DNA from: Candidatus Zhuqueibacterota bacterium
GTDB taxonomy: Bacteria > Zhuqueibacterota > Zhuqueibacteria > Residuimicrobiales > Krinioviventaceae
Reading direction: 5' to 3'
Assembly: GCA_016929295.1 (NCBI GenBank)
Contig: JAFGJB010000114.1
Span: forward strand, 1 to 36,616
DNA: 36,616 bases
The position numbers and the translations under genes were made by a program. Below, piece by piece: positions 8,553 through 17,989 of the stretch (position 1 is the stretch's first letter; each line of letters opens with the position of its first letter). The notes beneath the pieces were generated by a model, which was not told the origin of the DNA, did no database searches, and was given only the letters and a program-made list of their open reading frames with translations.

Positions 8553-11297
8553 CTATTTGAGCAAGAGCATCTTCTCAGTCTGTGCATAATCGCCCACGCG
8601 CAGACGATAGAAATAGGCGCCATTGCTGACTGCTACACCGCATGAATCTGTGCCATGCCACTGAACAGTGTGCTCTCCGGCTTGCTCATATTGGTGCACC
8701 AGGGACGTGATCAACCGGCCCGAAACATCATAGACATCCAATCGTGTGAAAGACTCACTGGGAAGGCAAAATTTGATCAGCGTGCCGCAATTAAAAGGAT
8801 TGGGATAATTCTGATATAAATTGATCTGCGTCGGGGATGAGCTTGACACCTCGGCAGTGACCGAGACGGGGCCGTATTGCGATAACCGCCCCTCAATATC
8901 CAGCTCCTGCAGAATATAATAGTACGTTTGCCGCTCTTCAATCTCTTCATCGACAAAATGATAGGTATGCTGTTCGCTGCTTGTGCCGGCCGCTGTTATG
9001 AGCGTCGCGTTCAATTTCACATAATCGTTTTCCCGGTCACAGCTTTTCAATATATTAAAGCCGAGGGACAATGACTCACTCTCGGTCGTCCACATGAGAT
9101 CAATAGCGCCATCACGATATGTCGCATTAAAAGTTGAGAGCTCGACGGCCAGGAGATGGTTATATTCATAGGCGCCGACGTCAATTTCGTCGTCATGTGG
9201 TCTGAGCTCCACATCGGCCGGGTGCATATATTGATACATCGGCGTCAGGAGGTAGCCGCCGCTGCTGCCCGGTTCTGTGCCGGCGTCCACGGCCGGTGAG
9301 ATATCGGTAATTCGATAGTCATAATTCGCCCGATCGACAAAAATCGGCGAGTCCGTTTGCAGATTCGAATGCGTTTCGCCATCGCCGCTCACCATCGTGC
9401 CCGGCCCTACGCACAAATTATTGATGAGCGTAAAGGGCTGCACGGATGGTGCGTTCAAAAAAAAGATGCCGTCCTCGTAATCATTCACCAGGGTGTTGTT
9501 CACAGCATAGAATTCGTTTTCAGAATAAGCAAGACCTTCGGCGCCATAGGAGACCAGGGTAGAATTGTCGTTATTCGGACCCTGCTGAATCACATTGCCG
9601 ATGATGAACGCCTTGCCGCCATTCGGCAGATCAATGGCATAGCTGGACGTGCCGTCGTCCTCGTCCATGATGCGATTGTACAGGATCTCATTTTCGCGCG
9701 CGCGGCTCTTGATATTATGGCCAATCCTGGCGTGATGAATATAGGATGATCTGATAGTGAACTTGTCGATGAGTCCTATATACATATTATGAGTCTGACC
9801 ATCTCCATAACCATTAGAAGCGAACTCGCAGTTTTCAATCACGAGTTCGCCTTCGTTGGGGCCGAGGATGCCGTTCTCATTATCATGAAAATAGCACTGG
9901 CGGATGGTGAGGCCGTTTCCTTCCGCTCTGATGCCGGCGCCGTTTTCATCCGGCACTGATGCGCCGGAAAATTCAATATTTTCAATGACGACTTTATCGC
10001 CTTTTATGATCCAGATACCTTTCCCTTCCGCATGCTGACCATTGACTTTCATATGAGCTTTGCCGCCGATGCCTTTAATTGTGAGATCATTTGCATACCA
10101 GCTTGCGACGTCACCTGTATATAATCCGGCATCAATTTCCACCGTGTCCCCCTTGGCGACGAGAGTGGAAACCTGGCTGGGCATTTTGTAGGTCCTGTTG
10201 GCGCCGACCTGGTATGTCTTTGGCGTCTCGCTGCTTCCCCCTCCTGCGGAGAGCTTGTAAAAGTGCACATTGACTTCAGCATCGGTGATGGCGATGAACA
10301 CATCCTCTCCTGGAATATATTGCCAGCGGCCAAATATGCCATTCAGCGTCGGTGACGGTGCTCCCGAGGCCGTTCTGGTCGTCCATATTTTTGTCTCCGG
10401 ATCGAGAATATAAACCGGACCCCCATTCCAGGCGACAATTCGATCCGACTTGCTGTCGTACGCCAAGCCAAAGTGATCGCTGCCGCTATTCAATATTTGC
10501 GTGCTGCCCGTTGTCGTCCAGATGACGCGATCGAAATTTTTGTTCGCCAGGTCATAGGTAAACAGATATCCGTCGCCGATGACAAACAACAATCGCCGCT
10601 TGGTATCGATCGTCATCGGGTATAGATAGAAATAGTCTGAATTCAATCGCGTCCAGACATTCTCATCATAGTCATAGGAATACAATCCGCTGTTTGGATC
10701 GTTGCAGCCGAAATAAACCAGGTTATCCACCGAATCATAAACGCATGAATTGCCGAGAGCGCCGCTCGCCAAATATTGATTTTCACTCATGTCATACCAC
10801 ATTTTCTCCTCAAAACTATAGGTCCATGTTTTGAGTACTTCCCAGCCATCCCCGGCTCGAGAGCCGCCGCGCGCAAAAAATCGATTTGCCGCTGTCAAAT
10901 AGGCAAGGCCGCCATATGTATGGCGAGAAGTCGGAGTACCATCACTATTTCGCTCGACGCTGAGTGAAGGTTGTGAGGGATCATTGACGCGTTCCCAGGT
11001 GAGGTTGGCAAGTTTGAAGACATAGAGCTCGTTGCCGTAATAATCTTCGTGCCCGCCACCCCAGAGGATCATTTGATGATGAATCGGATCGTAGGTCCCG
11101 CCACCCCAGGCGCCAATGATGGCATTGGCGCCGGTGTTTCCGCCAGGATCCACATTCGGAAAAACTCGCGCCATCTCTGTATTCGGAGCACTATACCATG
11201 AGTTTTCCGGCAAGTTTGTCAAGGTTTTGTTTTGCGAGTACAGCGTCAACTGAAAAACAAAGAGCAATAAAAGGACGAGTCTCATTTTAACAGCCAT
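8553..11297 (-). CDS. T9SS-type secreted kelch-propeller plus beta-helix protein
   Basis: 914 aa. Start ATG 11297 has GAGGA 8 nt upstream. Signal peptide at 1-22 (MRLVLLLLFVFQLTLYSQ). Residues ~34-350 form a kelch/galactose-oxidase-like propeller (ILWGGGHEDYYGNELYVF, LAYDSKSDRIVAWNGG). Residues ~360-712 are a right-handed beta-helix with GDGQTHNMYIG, SYIHHARIGHNIKSRA, YNRIMDEDDGTSS and IQQGPNNDN. An FN3-like domain follows (~715-815, VELSTFNATYRDG), then a T9SS sorting domain (LYQNYPNPFNCGTLI, ending KMLLLK). The beta-helix is paralogous to the protein at 1102-2304 and the FN3-like plus tail resembles that of 5378-8509. Likely an outer-surface carbohydrate-active or binding protein; no catalytic residues can be named. 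No copper-oxidase motif was checked well enough to claim oxidase activity. Confidence 0.88.
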   Translation of the reverse strand: MAVKMRLVLLLLFVFQLTLYSQNKTLTNLPENSWYSAPNTEMARVFPNVDPGGNTGANAIIGAWGGGTYDPIHHQMILWGGGHEDYYGNELYVFKLANLTWERVNDPSQPSLSVERNSDGTPTSRHTYGGLAYLTAANRFFARGGSRAGDGWEVLKTWTYSFEEKMWYDMSENQYLASGALGNSCVYDSVDNLVYFGCNDPNSGLYSYDYDENVWTRLNSDYFYLYPMTIDTKRRLLFVIGDGYLFTYDLANKNFDRVIWTTTGSTQILNSGSDHFGLAYDSKSDRIVAWNGGPVYILDPETKIWTTRTASGAPSPTLNGIFGRWQYIPGEDVFIAITDAEVNVHFYKLSAGGGSSETPKTYQVGANRTYKMPSQVSTLVAKGDTVEIDAGLYTGDVASWYANDLTIKGIGGKAHMKVNGQHAEGKGIWIIKGDKVVIENIEFSGASVPDENGAGIRAEGNGLTIRQCYFHDNENGILGPNEGELVIENCEFASNGYGDGQTHNMYIGLIDKFTIRSSYIHHARIGHNIKSRARENEILYNRIMDEDDGTSSYAIDLPNGGKAFIIGNVIQQGPNNDNSTLVSYGAEGLAYSENEFYAVNNTLVNDYEDGIFFLNAPSVQPFTLINNLCVGPGTMVSGDGETHSNLQTDSPIFVDRANYDYRITDISPAVDAGTEPGSSGGYLLTPMYQYMHPADVELRPHDDEIDVGAYEYNHLLAVELSTFNATYRDGAIDLMWTTESESLSLGFNILKSCDRENDYVKLNATLITAAGTSSEQHTYHFVDEEIEERQTYYYILQELDIEGRLSQYGPVSVTAEVSSSSPTQINLYQNYPNPFNCGTLIKFCLPSESFTRLDVYDVSGRLITSLVHQYEQAGEHTVQWHGTDSCGVAVSNGAYFYRLRVGDYAQTEKMLLLK

Positions 11298-11348
11298 AGT
11301 TGGTATCCTCAGAGGTGCCTTGGTTATTCTTAAAAGAACATTGCTCTT

Positions 11349-14300
11349 TCATCGTCTTAAAAGCAATACCTTTTGTTGATGAGTCTTGATCGGCGTCAGT
11401 TTACTGTCAGGATCGAATATCTCCAGGCGTATGATATATGTGCCGTTCGGCGCTGCAACATTTTGCATGTCCATGCCGTTCCAGTGAAATATTTTCCAGC
11501 CATTCGTCACAGATTCATCGGGTCCGCTGTAGATGATCTGGCCGAGGAGGTTATAAATATAATATCGAACGAGCGCATTCTGCCTGGCCCGCAGAACGAG
11601 CTGCAAATCATCATGAAATGGATTTGGATAGGCCGGATACAAGGTGAAATCATTGACAATTGTCTCATCAGCTGTCAGCTCGTTTTCCTGAACCACATGT
11701 CCGGCTGCATCATAGAGTGACAATCGATAGCGCTCGTGCTGCCATGGTCGGGGATCGCTGAAAATATAAACGGGATTGTCGACACGAGAGTGCTGGGAGA
11801 TTTGTTCGCCCACCTTCTCAACCTGATCATCTACAGTGATCCCTGCCAGCTGGATGCTGCGAACATCCACTCCTGCATGCAGTTCGACCGATATGATGCG
11901 CCTGTTATTCGACAGCGAAAACTGCGTATCCCTGATATAGTCCGGCGTTCTGCCGACGGCTGTCATTTGCGGACCTTTCACCTTCAGGTTACGGAAACCA
12001 GCGGCAGAGTTTTTCCAGGTGTAAAATGCAAATGCACCCTTGGGGATGACGGTGTCCGTTATGCTCAGAATTCGCTCACCGTCGATGACGAGTTCAAAAT
12101 GCGAATCGATAGCCGAAACCCGCACTTTATGCCAGTGTCCGAGCTCGTAATCAAAATCCTTCTCTATCAGGACGTCGTAGCCGCCATCAGCAAACCGTAT
12201 GCACCACACCTTTTTCAGCTCCTTGCTGAGCGAAAAGCGATAGTAATTCCTTTCATCCACATAACGAAACATGATGCCCAACGCGTCGTCGTCATCAGAA
12301 AGCATCTCAAACTCGATGATATAATGTTGCCAGGTTTTCTCCCCTGACCAGATAAAAGTGCCCAGCATGCTCAGATCAGCGGGATCTTCAGGCGCCAGAG
12401 AACCAAAAATATTGCTGAGCTGCACCAAAACATTATCGACGACCAGCCAGTCAGAAGGACCTTCTATCGTCCCATCATCGACAACGGTCCAGCCCGGCAG
12501 GCTCGCGTCCGAAAATGCGGTTTCGTACATTAGCAGCAAAAGTGACACGCTATCGCGATCGAGTGGATCGGTGCCGAGATTGACCTCGTCGCCATCCGAC
12601 ACACTGTCACCGTCGCTGTCCCAGTTAAGCGGATCCGTTTCACCTTCATCCTGTTTGCCATTCGCATTGATGTCTTCATCGCCGTCTATGCGGCCATCTT
12701 CATCAGTGTCTTCCCGGCGAGGATCTGTCTGACTCTCGTGCTCGCTGTCAGCCATAAAGACCGTAGAATCGGTGCCCCGCAGAATCCCTGCACCATCCGA
12801 ATCTGCAACACCCTGTGTCCTGCCAAGCTCGAGCCCGTCCGACAACTTGTCGCCATCTGTATCAAACAGAGAAGGAGAGGTTTCTCCAGGATCGAGCACG
12901 CCATTCCTGTTTCGATCTTCTTCACCGTCGGCGAGGCCGTCATCATCCGAATCCAGATCCAGCGGACCGGTATTTCCCCTCAATTCAATGCCATCGAGCA
13001 GTCCATCAGAGTCGGTGTCAGGATTCAACGGATCGCTTTCATTGTCATCGAATCGGCCGTTGCCGTTCACATCTTCCTGTCCATCGAGCGCTCCATCCTG
13101 GTCTGTATCAGCCACGGTCGGCAGCGTGACGGTTGCGGGATCCAGATCAGCGACAAATAGGGCGAGATCGGTGCCGAGGAGCTTGCCGGCGCCATCCGGA
13201 TCGTTGATCGGCGCGGTGACGCCAAGCTCGACCCCGTCCGAAACGCCGTCATCGTCCGAATCCAGGGACAGCGGATCTGTCTCCCCCGAATCGACGATGC
13301 CGTTTCTATTTTTATCTTCTGCACCATCTGCCAGTCCATCATCATCAGTATCGACATCGAGCGGCTTCGTGCCAAGCGTCCCTTCAACGCCATCCAGCAA
13401 TCCATCGCTATCTGTATCCGGATTGAGCGGATCCGTTTCATCAGCATCACTGCGGCCATTCTTGTTGAGATCCTCCTCGCCATCGCTGAGGCCATCAGCG
13501 TCAGAATCGGCGACGAGATTATTGGTGACAGTGCCGGGATCCAGATCAGGTGAGAATTTTGTCATATCCGTACCGAGAATATCCCCTGAAGCAGAGATTC
13601 CTCGCGTTCGACCGACTTCCAGGCCGTCGGACAGTCCATCGCCGTCCGTATCAAACTTTAACGGGGCGGTTTCGTCCGCGTCGACAATGCCATTCTGATT
13701 TTTATCTTCTTCTCCGTCGCTCAAGCCATCGTCATCCGTATCGGTATCCAGCGGGTTTGTGCCGTTCAAAACCTCGAGGTAATCCGGAATGAGATCCGTA
13801 TCCGTATCCTCCGGAGGTGTCGGACTGGAGATGGCGATTTTCAGGAAACGATTTGTCGCGTCCCAATAACTGATTGCCGGAGATCCTGCCGCCGTAAGAG
13901 CGAGGGATGCCCAGCCGCCAACATAGCCGGCAGAATCGACAATGTCGCTCCGCCACGCGCCATTATATTTATAGGCGATTTTCAAGTCGCCATTGTCAAC
14001 ATCATGGTAGGCGATATAAGGATTGGAATTATTATCGACAGCAATCGGCATCGGAGACTCAAAAAAGTTCAAGCTGCCAAGATTGACGACATCCTCGACA
14101 TCCCAGCTTCCTCTTCTGCCGGTCGCCAGTCTCATGACATCCCGGCCGGTGTGGTAGAAACTTATGAAATAGTTATTTCCGCCTCTGGCGATCGAAGTGT
14201 ACCAGCCCTGTAAATCAAGAAAGGGGCCGGGGGTTACGTCCTCGATCAACCACTTGTTATTCTCCCAAAATGCCACTTTGACATATTCACCGTTATTCCA

Positions 14301-14948
14301 ATAAGCGACGACAGGTTGCTCATTCTCATTGAACGTAAGTGAATTCCATTTGCCATTGTACTGAAACTCAACATAGTTCGAAACCGCCGGCTTTGCATCA
14401 GTGTGTCGATCATAACGTAAATACTTGAGCGAACTGGGGAGAATCTGATTGCCCGCCTGGTCCAGAATATGTTTGGGGTAAATGATATGGAGTCGATTTT
14501 GCGAATCCACTTTCATGGAAAGCGTATAACCGTCGGAAGGCCGCAGACTATCGGAAATCGTTCTCGTCACCCAGCTTTCTCCTTCTTTATAAGCCAGGGC
14601 GCAAGACGTGCCGTTGTAATTAGAATGAAATAATATATACGGTCGATCATCCGGCCCGATGGCCATCTGAATTCTGCCGAACAACCAATCCGAATAAATC
14701 GTCTCTGTAGTCCACTTAATCCCATCAAATTTCGCGTATTTCAGATAATAGTTGCCCGCCCCTCTGTAGGCAATGCTCGGCAATCCTTTCGAATCATAGG
14801 CAAGACTTGTGTTGGTGGGGCTGACATCATTTTTATCGACGACATAGTAGTACCAGAAAAGGGATGGCTCATCTTGTCCGCGCAGCAGGCCGCACAATAA
14901 AAAAGAAAGATGAAAAACGAGCACTTTAACGTATCTGTGTGATTTCAT
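11349..14948 (-). CDS. Giant T9SS-type secreted protein: propeller, calcium-binding TSP3-like repeats, laminin-G-like domain
   Basis: 1199 aa. Signal peptide at 1-24 (VLVFHLSFLLCGLLRGQ). Residues ~30-375 carry propeller-like repeats (SLAYDSKGLPSIAYRG, ALTAAGSPAISYWDA). Residues ~380-800 hold about 20 DxDxDG(L)xDG(x)E motifs of thrombospondin type 3/calcium-binding type, arranged in about three ~130-residue super-repeats. Residues ~805-1000 are concanavalin/laminin-G-like (FEMLSDDDDALGIMFRYVDE). The C-terminus is a T9SS sorting domain (LYPAYPNPFHDDLQLVLRA, ending KVLLLRR). TSP3 regions bind many calcium ions and form rigid stalks, so this is likely a calcium-stabilised surface protein that holds or binds the polysaccharide. 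Its role as adhesin or matrix protein is inference. It starts 22 nt after the decarboxylase gene. Confidence 0.88.
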   Translation of the reverse strand: MKSHRYVKVLVFHLSFLLCGLLRGQDEPSLFWYYYVVDKNDVSPTNTSLAYDSKGLPSIAYRGAGNYYLKYAKFDGIKWTTETIYSDWLFGRIQMAIGPDDRPYILFHSNYNGTSCALAYKEGESWVTRTISDSLRPSDGYTLSMKVDSQNRLHIIYPKHILDQAGNQILPSSLKYLRYDRHTDAKPAVSNYVEFQYNGKWNSLTFNENEQPVVAYWNNGEYVKVAFWENNKWLIEDVTPGPFLDLQGWYTSIARGGNNYFISFYHTGRDVMRLATGRRGSWDVEDVVNLGSLNFFESPMPIAVDNNSNPYIAYHDVDNGDLKIAYKYNGAWRSDIVDSAGYVGGWASLALTAAGSPAISYWDATNRFLKIAISSPTPPEDTDTDLIPDYLEVLNGTNPLDTDTDDDGLSDGEEDKNQNGIVDADETAPLKFDTDGDGLSDGLEVGRTRGISASGDILGTDMTKFSPDLDPGTVTNNLVADSDADGLSDGEEDLNKNGRSDADETDPLNPDTDSDGLLDGVEGTLGTKPLDVDTDDDGLADGAEDKNRNGIVDSGETDPLSLDSDDDGVSDGVELGVTAPINDPDGAGKLLGTDLALFVADLDPATVTLPTVADTDQDGALDGQEDVNGNGRFDDNESDPLNPDTDSDGLLDGIELRGNTGPLDLDSDDDGLADGEEDRNRNGVLDPGETSPSLFDTDGDKLSDGLELGRTQGVADSDGAGILRGTDSTVFMADSEHESQTDPRREDTDEDGRIDGDEDINANGKQDEGETDPLNWDSDGDSVSDGDEVNLGTDPLDRDSVSLLLLMYETAFSDASLPGWTVVDDGTIEGPSDWLVVDNVLVQLSNIFGSLAPEDPADLSMLGTFIWSGEKTWQHYIIEFEMLSDDDDALGIMFRYVDERNYYRFSLSKELKKVWCIRFADGGYDVLIEKDFDYELGHWHKVRVSAIDSHFELVIDGERILSITDTVIPKGAFAFYTWKNSAAGFRNLKVKGPQMTAVGRTPDYIRDTQFSLSNNRRIISVELHAGVDVRSIQLAGITVDDQVEKVGEQISQHSRVDNPVYIFSDPRPWQHERYRLSLYDAAGHVVQENELTADETIVNDFTLYPAYPNPFHDDLQLVLRARQNALVRYYIYNLLGQIIYSGPDESVTNGWKIFHWNGMDMQNVAAPNGTYIIRLEIFDPDSKLTPIKTHQQKVLLLRR
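12549..13811 (-). repeat. Internal super-repeat coding for calcium-binding DxDxDG arrays
   Basis: Within the 1199-aa gene, residues ~380-800 repeat in blocks of about 130 residues (390-400 nt). The unit begins with a DDDGL(S/A)DGxED(K/R)NxNG segment at residues ~401, ~531 and ~664. It continues through an acidic block, an xGTDxxxF segment and a DPLNPDTDSDGLLDG segment. The third copy is partly diverged and trails into two more short motifs. DNA similarity between copies is visible by eye, suggesting internal duplication or recombination. Confidence 0.85.
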
Positions 14949-14970
14949 CGAATTATCTCATTTCATCCAT

Positions 14971-16203
14971 CTAGACAATGATCTCCCCGGGTTCCTCATG
15001 ACTCAAAAATCTCAACGGACTTGCCGAGAAACCATAGGCCCCGGAATTGAATACTACGAGGATATCGCCCTCCTCGGCATGCGGAAGCTCGACATTCATG
15101 CCGAATGTATCCAGCGGCGTACACAAGGGTCCGACGACATTCACCTTTTCCAAAGGTTTATCCATGGCCGTGGCGATGGTCATGGGCATCGGCCGATGCA
15201 CCAATCTCTGGCCCATATTTCCGGATGCAGCAAGATGCTGATGCATGCCGCCATCGATGATGATAAAAACCTGATCGCGCGATATCTTGCGATATAATAC
15301 TTTGGCCGCATATATCCCGCATGGCCCAATCAGATAGCGTCCAAGCTCAATCTTGAATAGCGTATGAGGTAGGCTTTTTCGGTATTTTTCAAGCAGAGAG
15401 ATGATGCCGGCGCCGACCGCCTCGATATCCAGCTCATCATCCATAGCAAAATAGGGAATGCCAAAGCCGCCGCCCAAATTCAAAATATCCATTTCAATTG
15501 CCGTCGTGCGAGTCAACTCGATGGCATAGGCGATAATTTTCTCAAAAGTTGCGATGATGTCATCGCCACTCAGGTTTTGCGATCCGGCGTAAATGTGAAC
15601 GCCGCGAATATGCACCCTTTGATCGTCGCAATATTTGTGCAGGAGCGCTGGAAGGCGTTCGCTATCCACGCCAAACTGTTTGGCGCCGCCACCCATTTTG
15701 AGTCCAGATTTGGACAATTCAAAATGCGGATTGATGCGGATCAATACATTGACCGATTTGTTCAAATCAGTGCAGATGCGGCTCAACCGGGCAATTTCCT
15801 GTTCACTTTCAATGCTGATCGATCCAATTCCCAGCATGACAGACCGGGTCAATTCTTCATTACTTTTTCCTGGACCGGCGAAGCTCATTCGGCCGGGCGC
15901 GACGCCGGCTTCCATGGCCCTGGCGATTTCACCAGCGGATGCCACATCAAAACCATCGTAAAGCGTGCCGAGCTCTCGCAGCATTTTCACATTGGGATTT
16001 GCTTTCACCGCATAGTCAATCCGCAGCTCTGCCGGCAAATTTTTGCGCAGCAGACCGTGGCGCCGGCGGAGTAGGGACAGGTCATAAATATAGGCTGGGG
16101 TGCGGCTTTCTGCCACTATTTCCTGAACCGTTCGTCCTCCAACGACAAGATCATTGCCATTCTTGCTAAAATTCGCAACACAGGAGCTCAATGCTTTGTT
16201 CAT
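14971..16203 (-). CDS. PLP-dependent decarboxylase, exosortase A system-associated (DAP/ornithine decarboxylase family)
   Basis: 410 aa, full length for the fold-type III decarboxylases. YAVKANPN places the PLP-binding Lys at residue 67. GGGFGIP near residue 235 is the glycine loop, and GPLCTPLDTF near 345-355 supplies the C-terminal active-site Cys and Asp. ELGRYLIGPCGIY matches the ELGR/EPGR block. Neighbours match the XrtA-associated set (TIGR03099 beside ligase TIGR03098, hydrolases TIGR03100/03101 and an ACP, all recalled). An AAGGGA lies 9 nt before the ATG. It likely decarboxylates a diamino acid or an ACP-linked amino acid to give an amine substituent. The biosynthetic product of this set is not known to me, so substrate is open. 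Confidence 0.93.
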   Translation of the reverse strand: MNKALSSCVANFSKNGNDLVVGGRTVQEIVAESRTPAYIYDLSLLRRRHGLLRKNLPAELRIDYAVKANPNVKMLRELGTLYDGFDVASAGEIARAMEAGVAPGRMSFAGPGKSNEELTRSVMLGIGSISIESEQEIARLSRICTDLNKSVNVLIRINPHFELSKSGLKMGGGAKQFGVDSERLPALLHKYCDDQRVHIRGVHIYAGSQNLSGDDIIATFEKIIAYAIELTRTTAIEMDILNLGGGFGIPYFAMDDELDIEAVGAGIISLLEKYRKSLPHTLFKIELGRYLIGPCGIYAAKVLYRKISRDQVFIIIDGGMHQHLAASGNMGQRLVHRPMPMTIATAMDKPLEKVNVVGPLCTPLDTFGMNVELPHAEEGDILVVFNSGAYGFSASPLRFLSHEEPGEIIV

Positions 16204-16308
16204 GTCTGTCGTCCCTTGGGCAGAATCGTTTGAGGATTTTCCATCATTGTTAAATACCTAAAAAATGCAAGATAGCAGAAGATTTTCTCGATCGCAGAGG
16301 TCACCATC

Positions 16309-16323
16309 AAATCACCGTGATTT
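16309..16323. promoter_or_regulatory. 15-bp perfect palindrome between acyl ligase and decarboxylase genes
   Basis: AAATCACCGTGATTT (7-bp arms, single central base) lies just after the ligase stop in a 126-nt gap, the longest gap between genes in this part of the operon. It could be an operator for a dimeric regulator or a small RNA hairpin (6-bp stem, 3-nt loop). On the operon strand it lacks a following T-run, so it is not a good terminator for this transcript. Function is not shown. Confidence 0.3.
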
Positions 16324-16329
16324 ATTTTT

Positions 16330-17934
16330 TCAAAAGGCGCCTTTTTCCACCCCAAGGCTCGCATAGACAGTCTTTTTTATCAGCGCCCGGTCTATCTTGC
16401 CGTTCGAGTTTCTGGGCAGTTCATCCCATATTTCGATATCGCTTGGGATCATATAGGGAGGCAGCATCGCTTTGCAATGCGTCATCAACTCCTCACTTGA
16501 GAGCGAGCCATCCCTGTGCGCAACGACGGCCTTTATGGTCTGCCCATAGACCTCATCCGGAATGCCGAGGACCATGGAATCTTTAACTTTTGGATGTTTA
16601 TACAGAACCTCCTCGACTTCAGTCGGGCTGACCCGGTTGCCGGCATATTTGATCATCTCATCCCGGCGGCCGATAAAATATAAAAATCCTTGCTCATCGA
16701 TCTTGACCTGATCGCCCGAGAAAACGACGATCTCGCGTAGGGGGACATCGGCCGGTTGCATGGGATTAGGCCGGAAACGAATGTTGGTGTTTTCAGCGTC
16801 ACCCCAATAGCCCTGGGCGACCAGAGCGCCGCGGTGCACCAATTCGCCAACCTGGCCTGGTTTGACGGGCTGATTATTTTCATCCAGAACCATAATCTCT
16901 TCCCCGGGAATTGCCTTGCCCATCGAGGTTGGCCGTTCTCTGACCAGAGAAGGATCAAGAAAAGTCGAACGAAAGGCCTCAGTGAGTCCGTACATCAAAT
17001 AGACCTCGGCGTGCGGCAGTCTGTTGACCATATCGAGCACATAATGTTGCGGAATCGCGCCGCCGGAGTTGGTCATATAGCGCAGGCTCGCCAGTTTTTC
17101 TGCATCCCATGGGATCTGCAGCAATTGTATCCAGGTGGCAGCAACTGCCGCCAGTCCGGTCACTTTATATTTTGCAACTATCTGCAAGACATCCTTGGGG
17201 AAAAGAGGATCAAGGAGCACAATACTGGCGTGGTGCAGAAAGGCGGTTGTGAGCTGGTTCAATCCGTAATCAAAATTAAAGGGCAAAATACTCAAAAGAC
17301 GATCCTTTTCAGTGATCTTGAGATATTCGGACACCGTATATGCGCCGGCGACAATATTCCTGTGCGTCAGGACCACGCCTTTGGGCTTGCCAGTGGACCC
17401 TGAGGTATAGAGAATGGCGGCGAGATCGGTCTCGACAATTCGCGGATAATCGACATACGTCGCATTGACGCTCTCTAGCGCCTGTTGCCAGGTGACGTGC
17501 TGAATTGCGGATGTTTCTCCGACCTGACGGGCGTCCATATCACCGATACAGATGATCAGCTCCAGAGTAGCCAGTTCATGATGATGATCTCTCATCTCGT
17601 GCATCCTGGAATGGGTGGTTATGAGGATTTTGGAACCGCTGTCATTGAGAATATGAACAACCTGCGCCGCTGTTGACAATCGCCTGATGGGCACGTTCAC
17701 GGCGCCGGCCATGGAAATGCCAAAAATGGCAATGACCTCTTCGAAACATTTCTCCATCCAGAAGGCCACCCGGTCGCCCTTGTGCAGCCCCTGCGCAATC
17801 AGGTACGACGAAAGCGCAAAAACGCCTGTCCCGACCTGATCATAGGTCAATGCGCGTTCTTTAAAGAATACCGCCTCCTTTTGAGACCCTCTGGCAATAC
17901 TCTCTGTCAGGATCTCGTGCACCACTCTCACCAT
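16330..17934 (-). CDS. AMP-forming acyl-CoA/acyl-ACP ligase, exosortase A-associated
   Basis: About 534 aa. The track begins at GTG 17940; the ATG at 17934 has GAGG 5 nt upstream and is preferred. ANL superfamily core motifs are intact: ILYTSGSTGKPKGVVLTH (A3/P-loop, ~176-193), YLMYGLTEA (A5), an FLYFIGRRDEMIKYAGNRV block (A7/A8 hinge) and a C-terminal NGKIDR with the A10 Lys. It adenylates a carboxylic or amino acid and passes it to CoA or a phosphopantetheine thiol. The acyl carrier protein three genes upstream (19671-19934) is the obvious acceptor. It matches the XrtA-associated ligase family (TIGR03098, recalled). Substrate specificity cannot be read here. Confidence 0.93.
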   Translation of the reverse strand: MVRVVHEILTESIARGSQKEAVFFKERALTYDQVGTGVFALSSYLIAQGLHKGDRVAFWMEKCFEEVIAIFGISMAGAVNVPIRRLSTAAQVVHILNDSGSKILITTHSRMHEMRDHHHELATLELIICIGDMDARQVGETSAIQHVTWQQALESVNATYVDYPRIVETDLAAILYTSGSTGKPKGVVLTHRNIVAGAYTVSEYLKITEKDRLLSILPFNFDYGLNQLTTAFLHHASIVLLDPLFPKDVLQIVAKYKVTGLAAVAATWIQLLQIPWDAEKLASLRYMTNSGGAIPQHYVLDMVNRLPHAEVYLMYGLTEAFRSTFLDPSLVRERPTSMGKAIPGEEIMVLDENNQPVKPGQVGELVHRGALVAQGYWGDAENTNIRFRPNPMQPADVPLREIVVFSGDQVKIDEQGFLYFIGRRDEMIKYAGNRVSPTEVEEVLYKHPKVKDSMVLGIPDEVYGQTIKAVVAHRDGSLSSEELMTHCKAMLPPYMIPSDIEIWDELPRNSNGKIDRALIKKTVYASLGVEKGAF

Positions 17935-17989
17935 AGACACCTCAAAAAATAGTCAACTCGCAAAATATTTTTTTCACTCGAAAACAAAG

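Noticed and set aside
12772-13698. 308-aa plus-strand ORF rich in Ser and Pro
   Set aside because: It is the antisense shadow of the DxDxDG repeat region of the 1199-aa gene; low-complexity composition reflects the codon pattern of the repeats.
16309-16323. Rho-independent terminator between ligase and decarboxylase
   Set aside because: The stem is short and the T-run lies on the plus strand side, so it would not end the minus-strand operon transcript.
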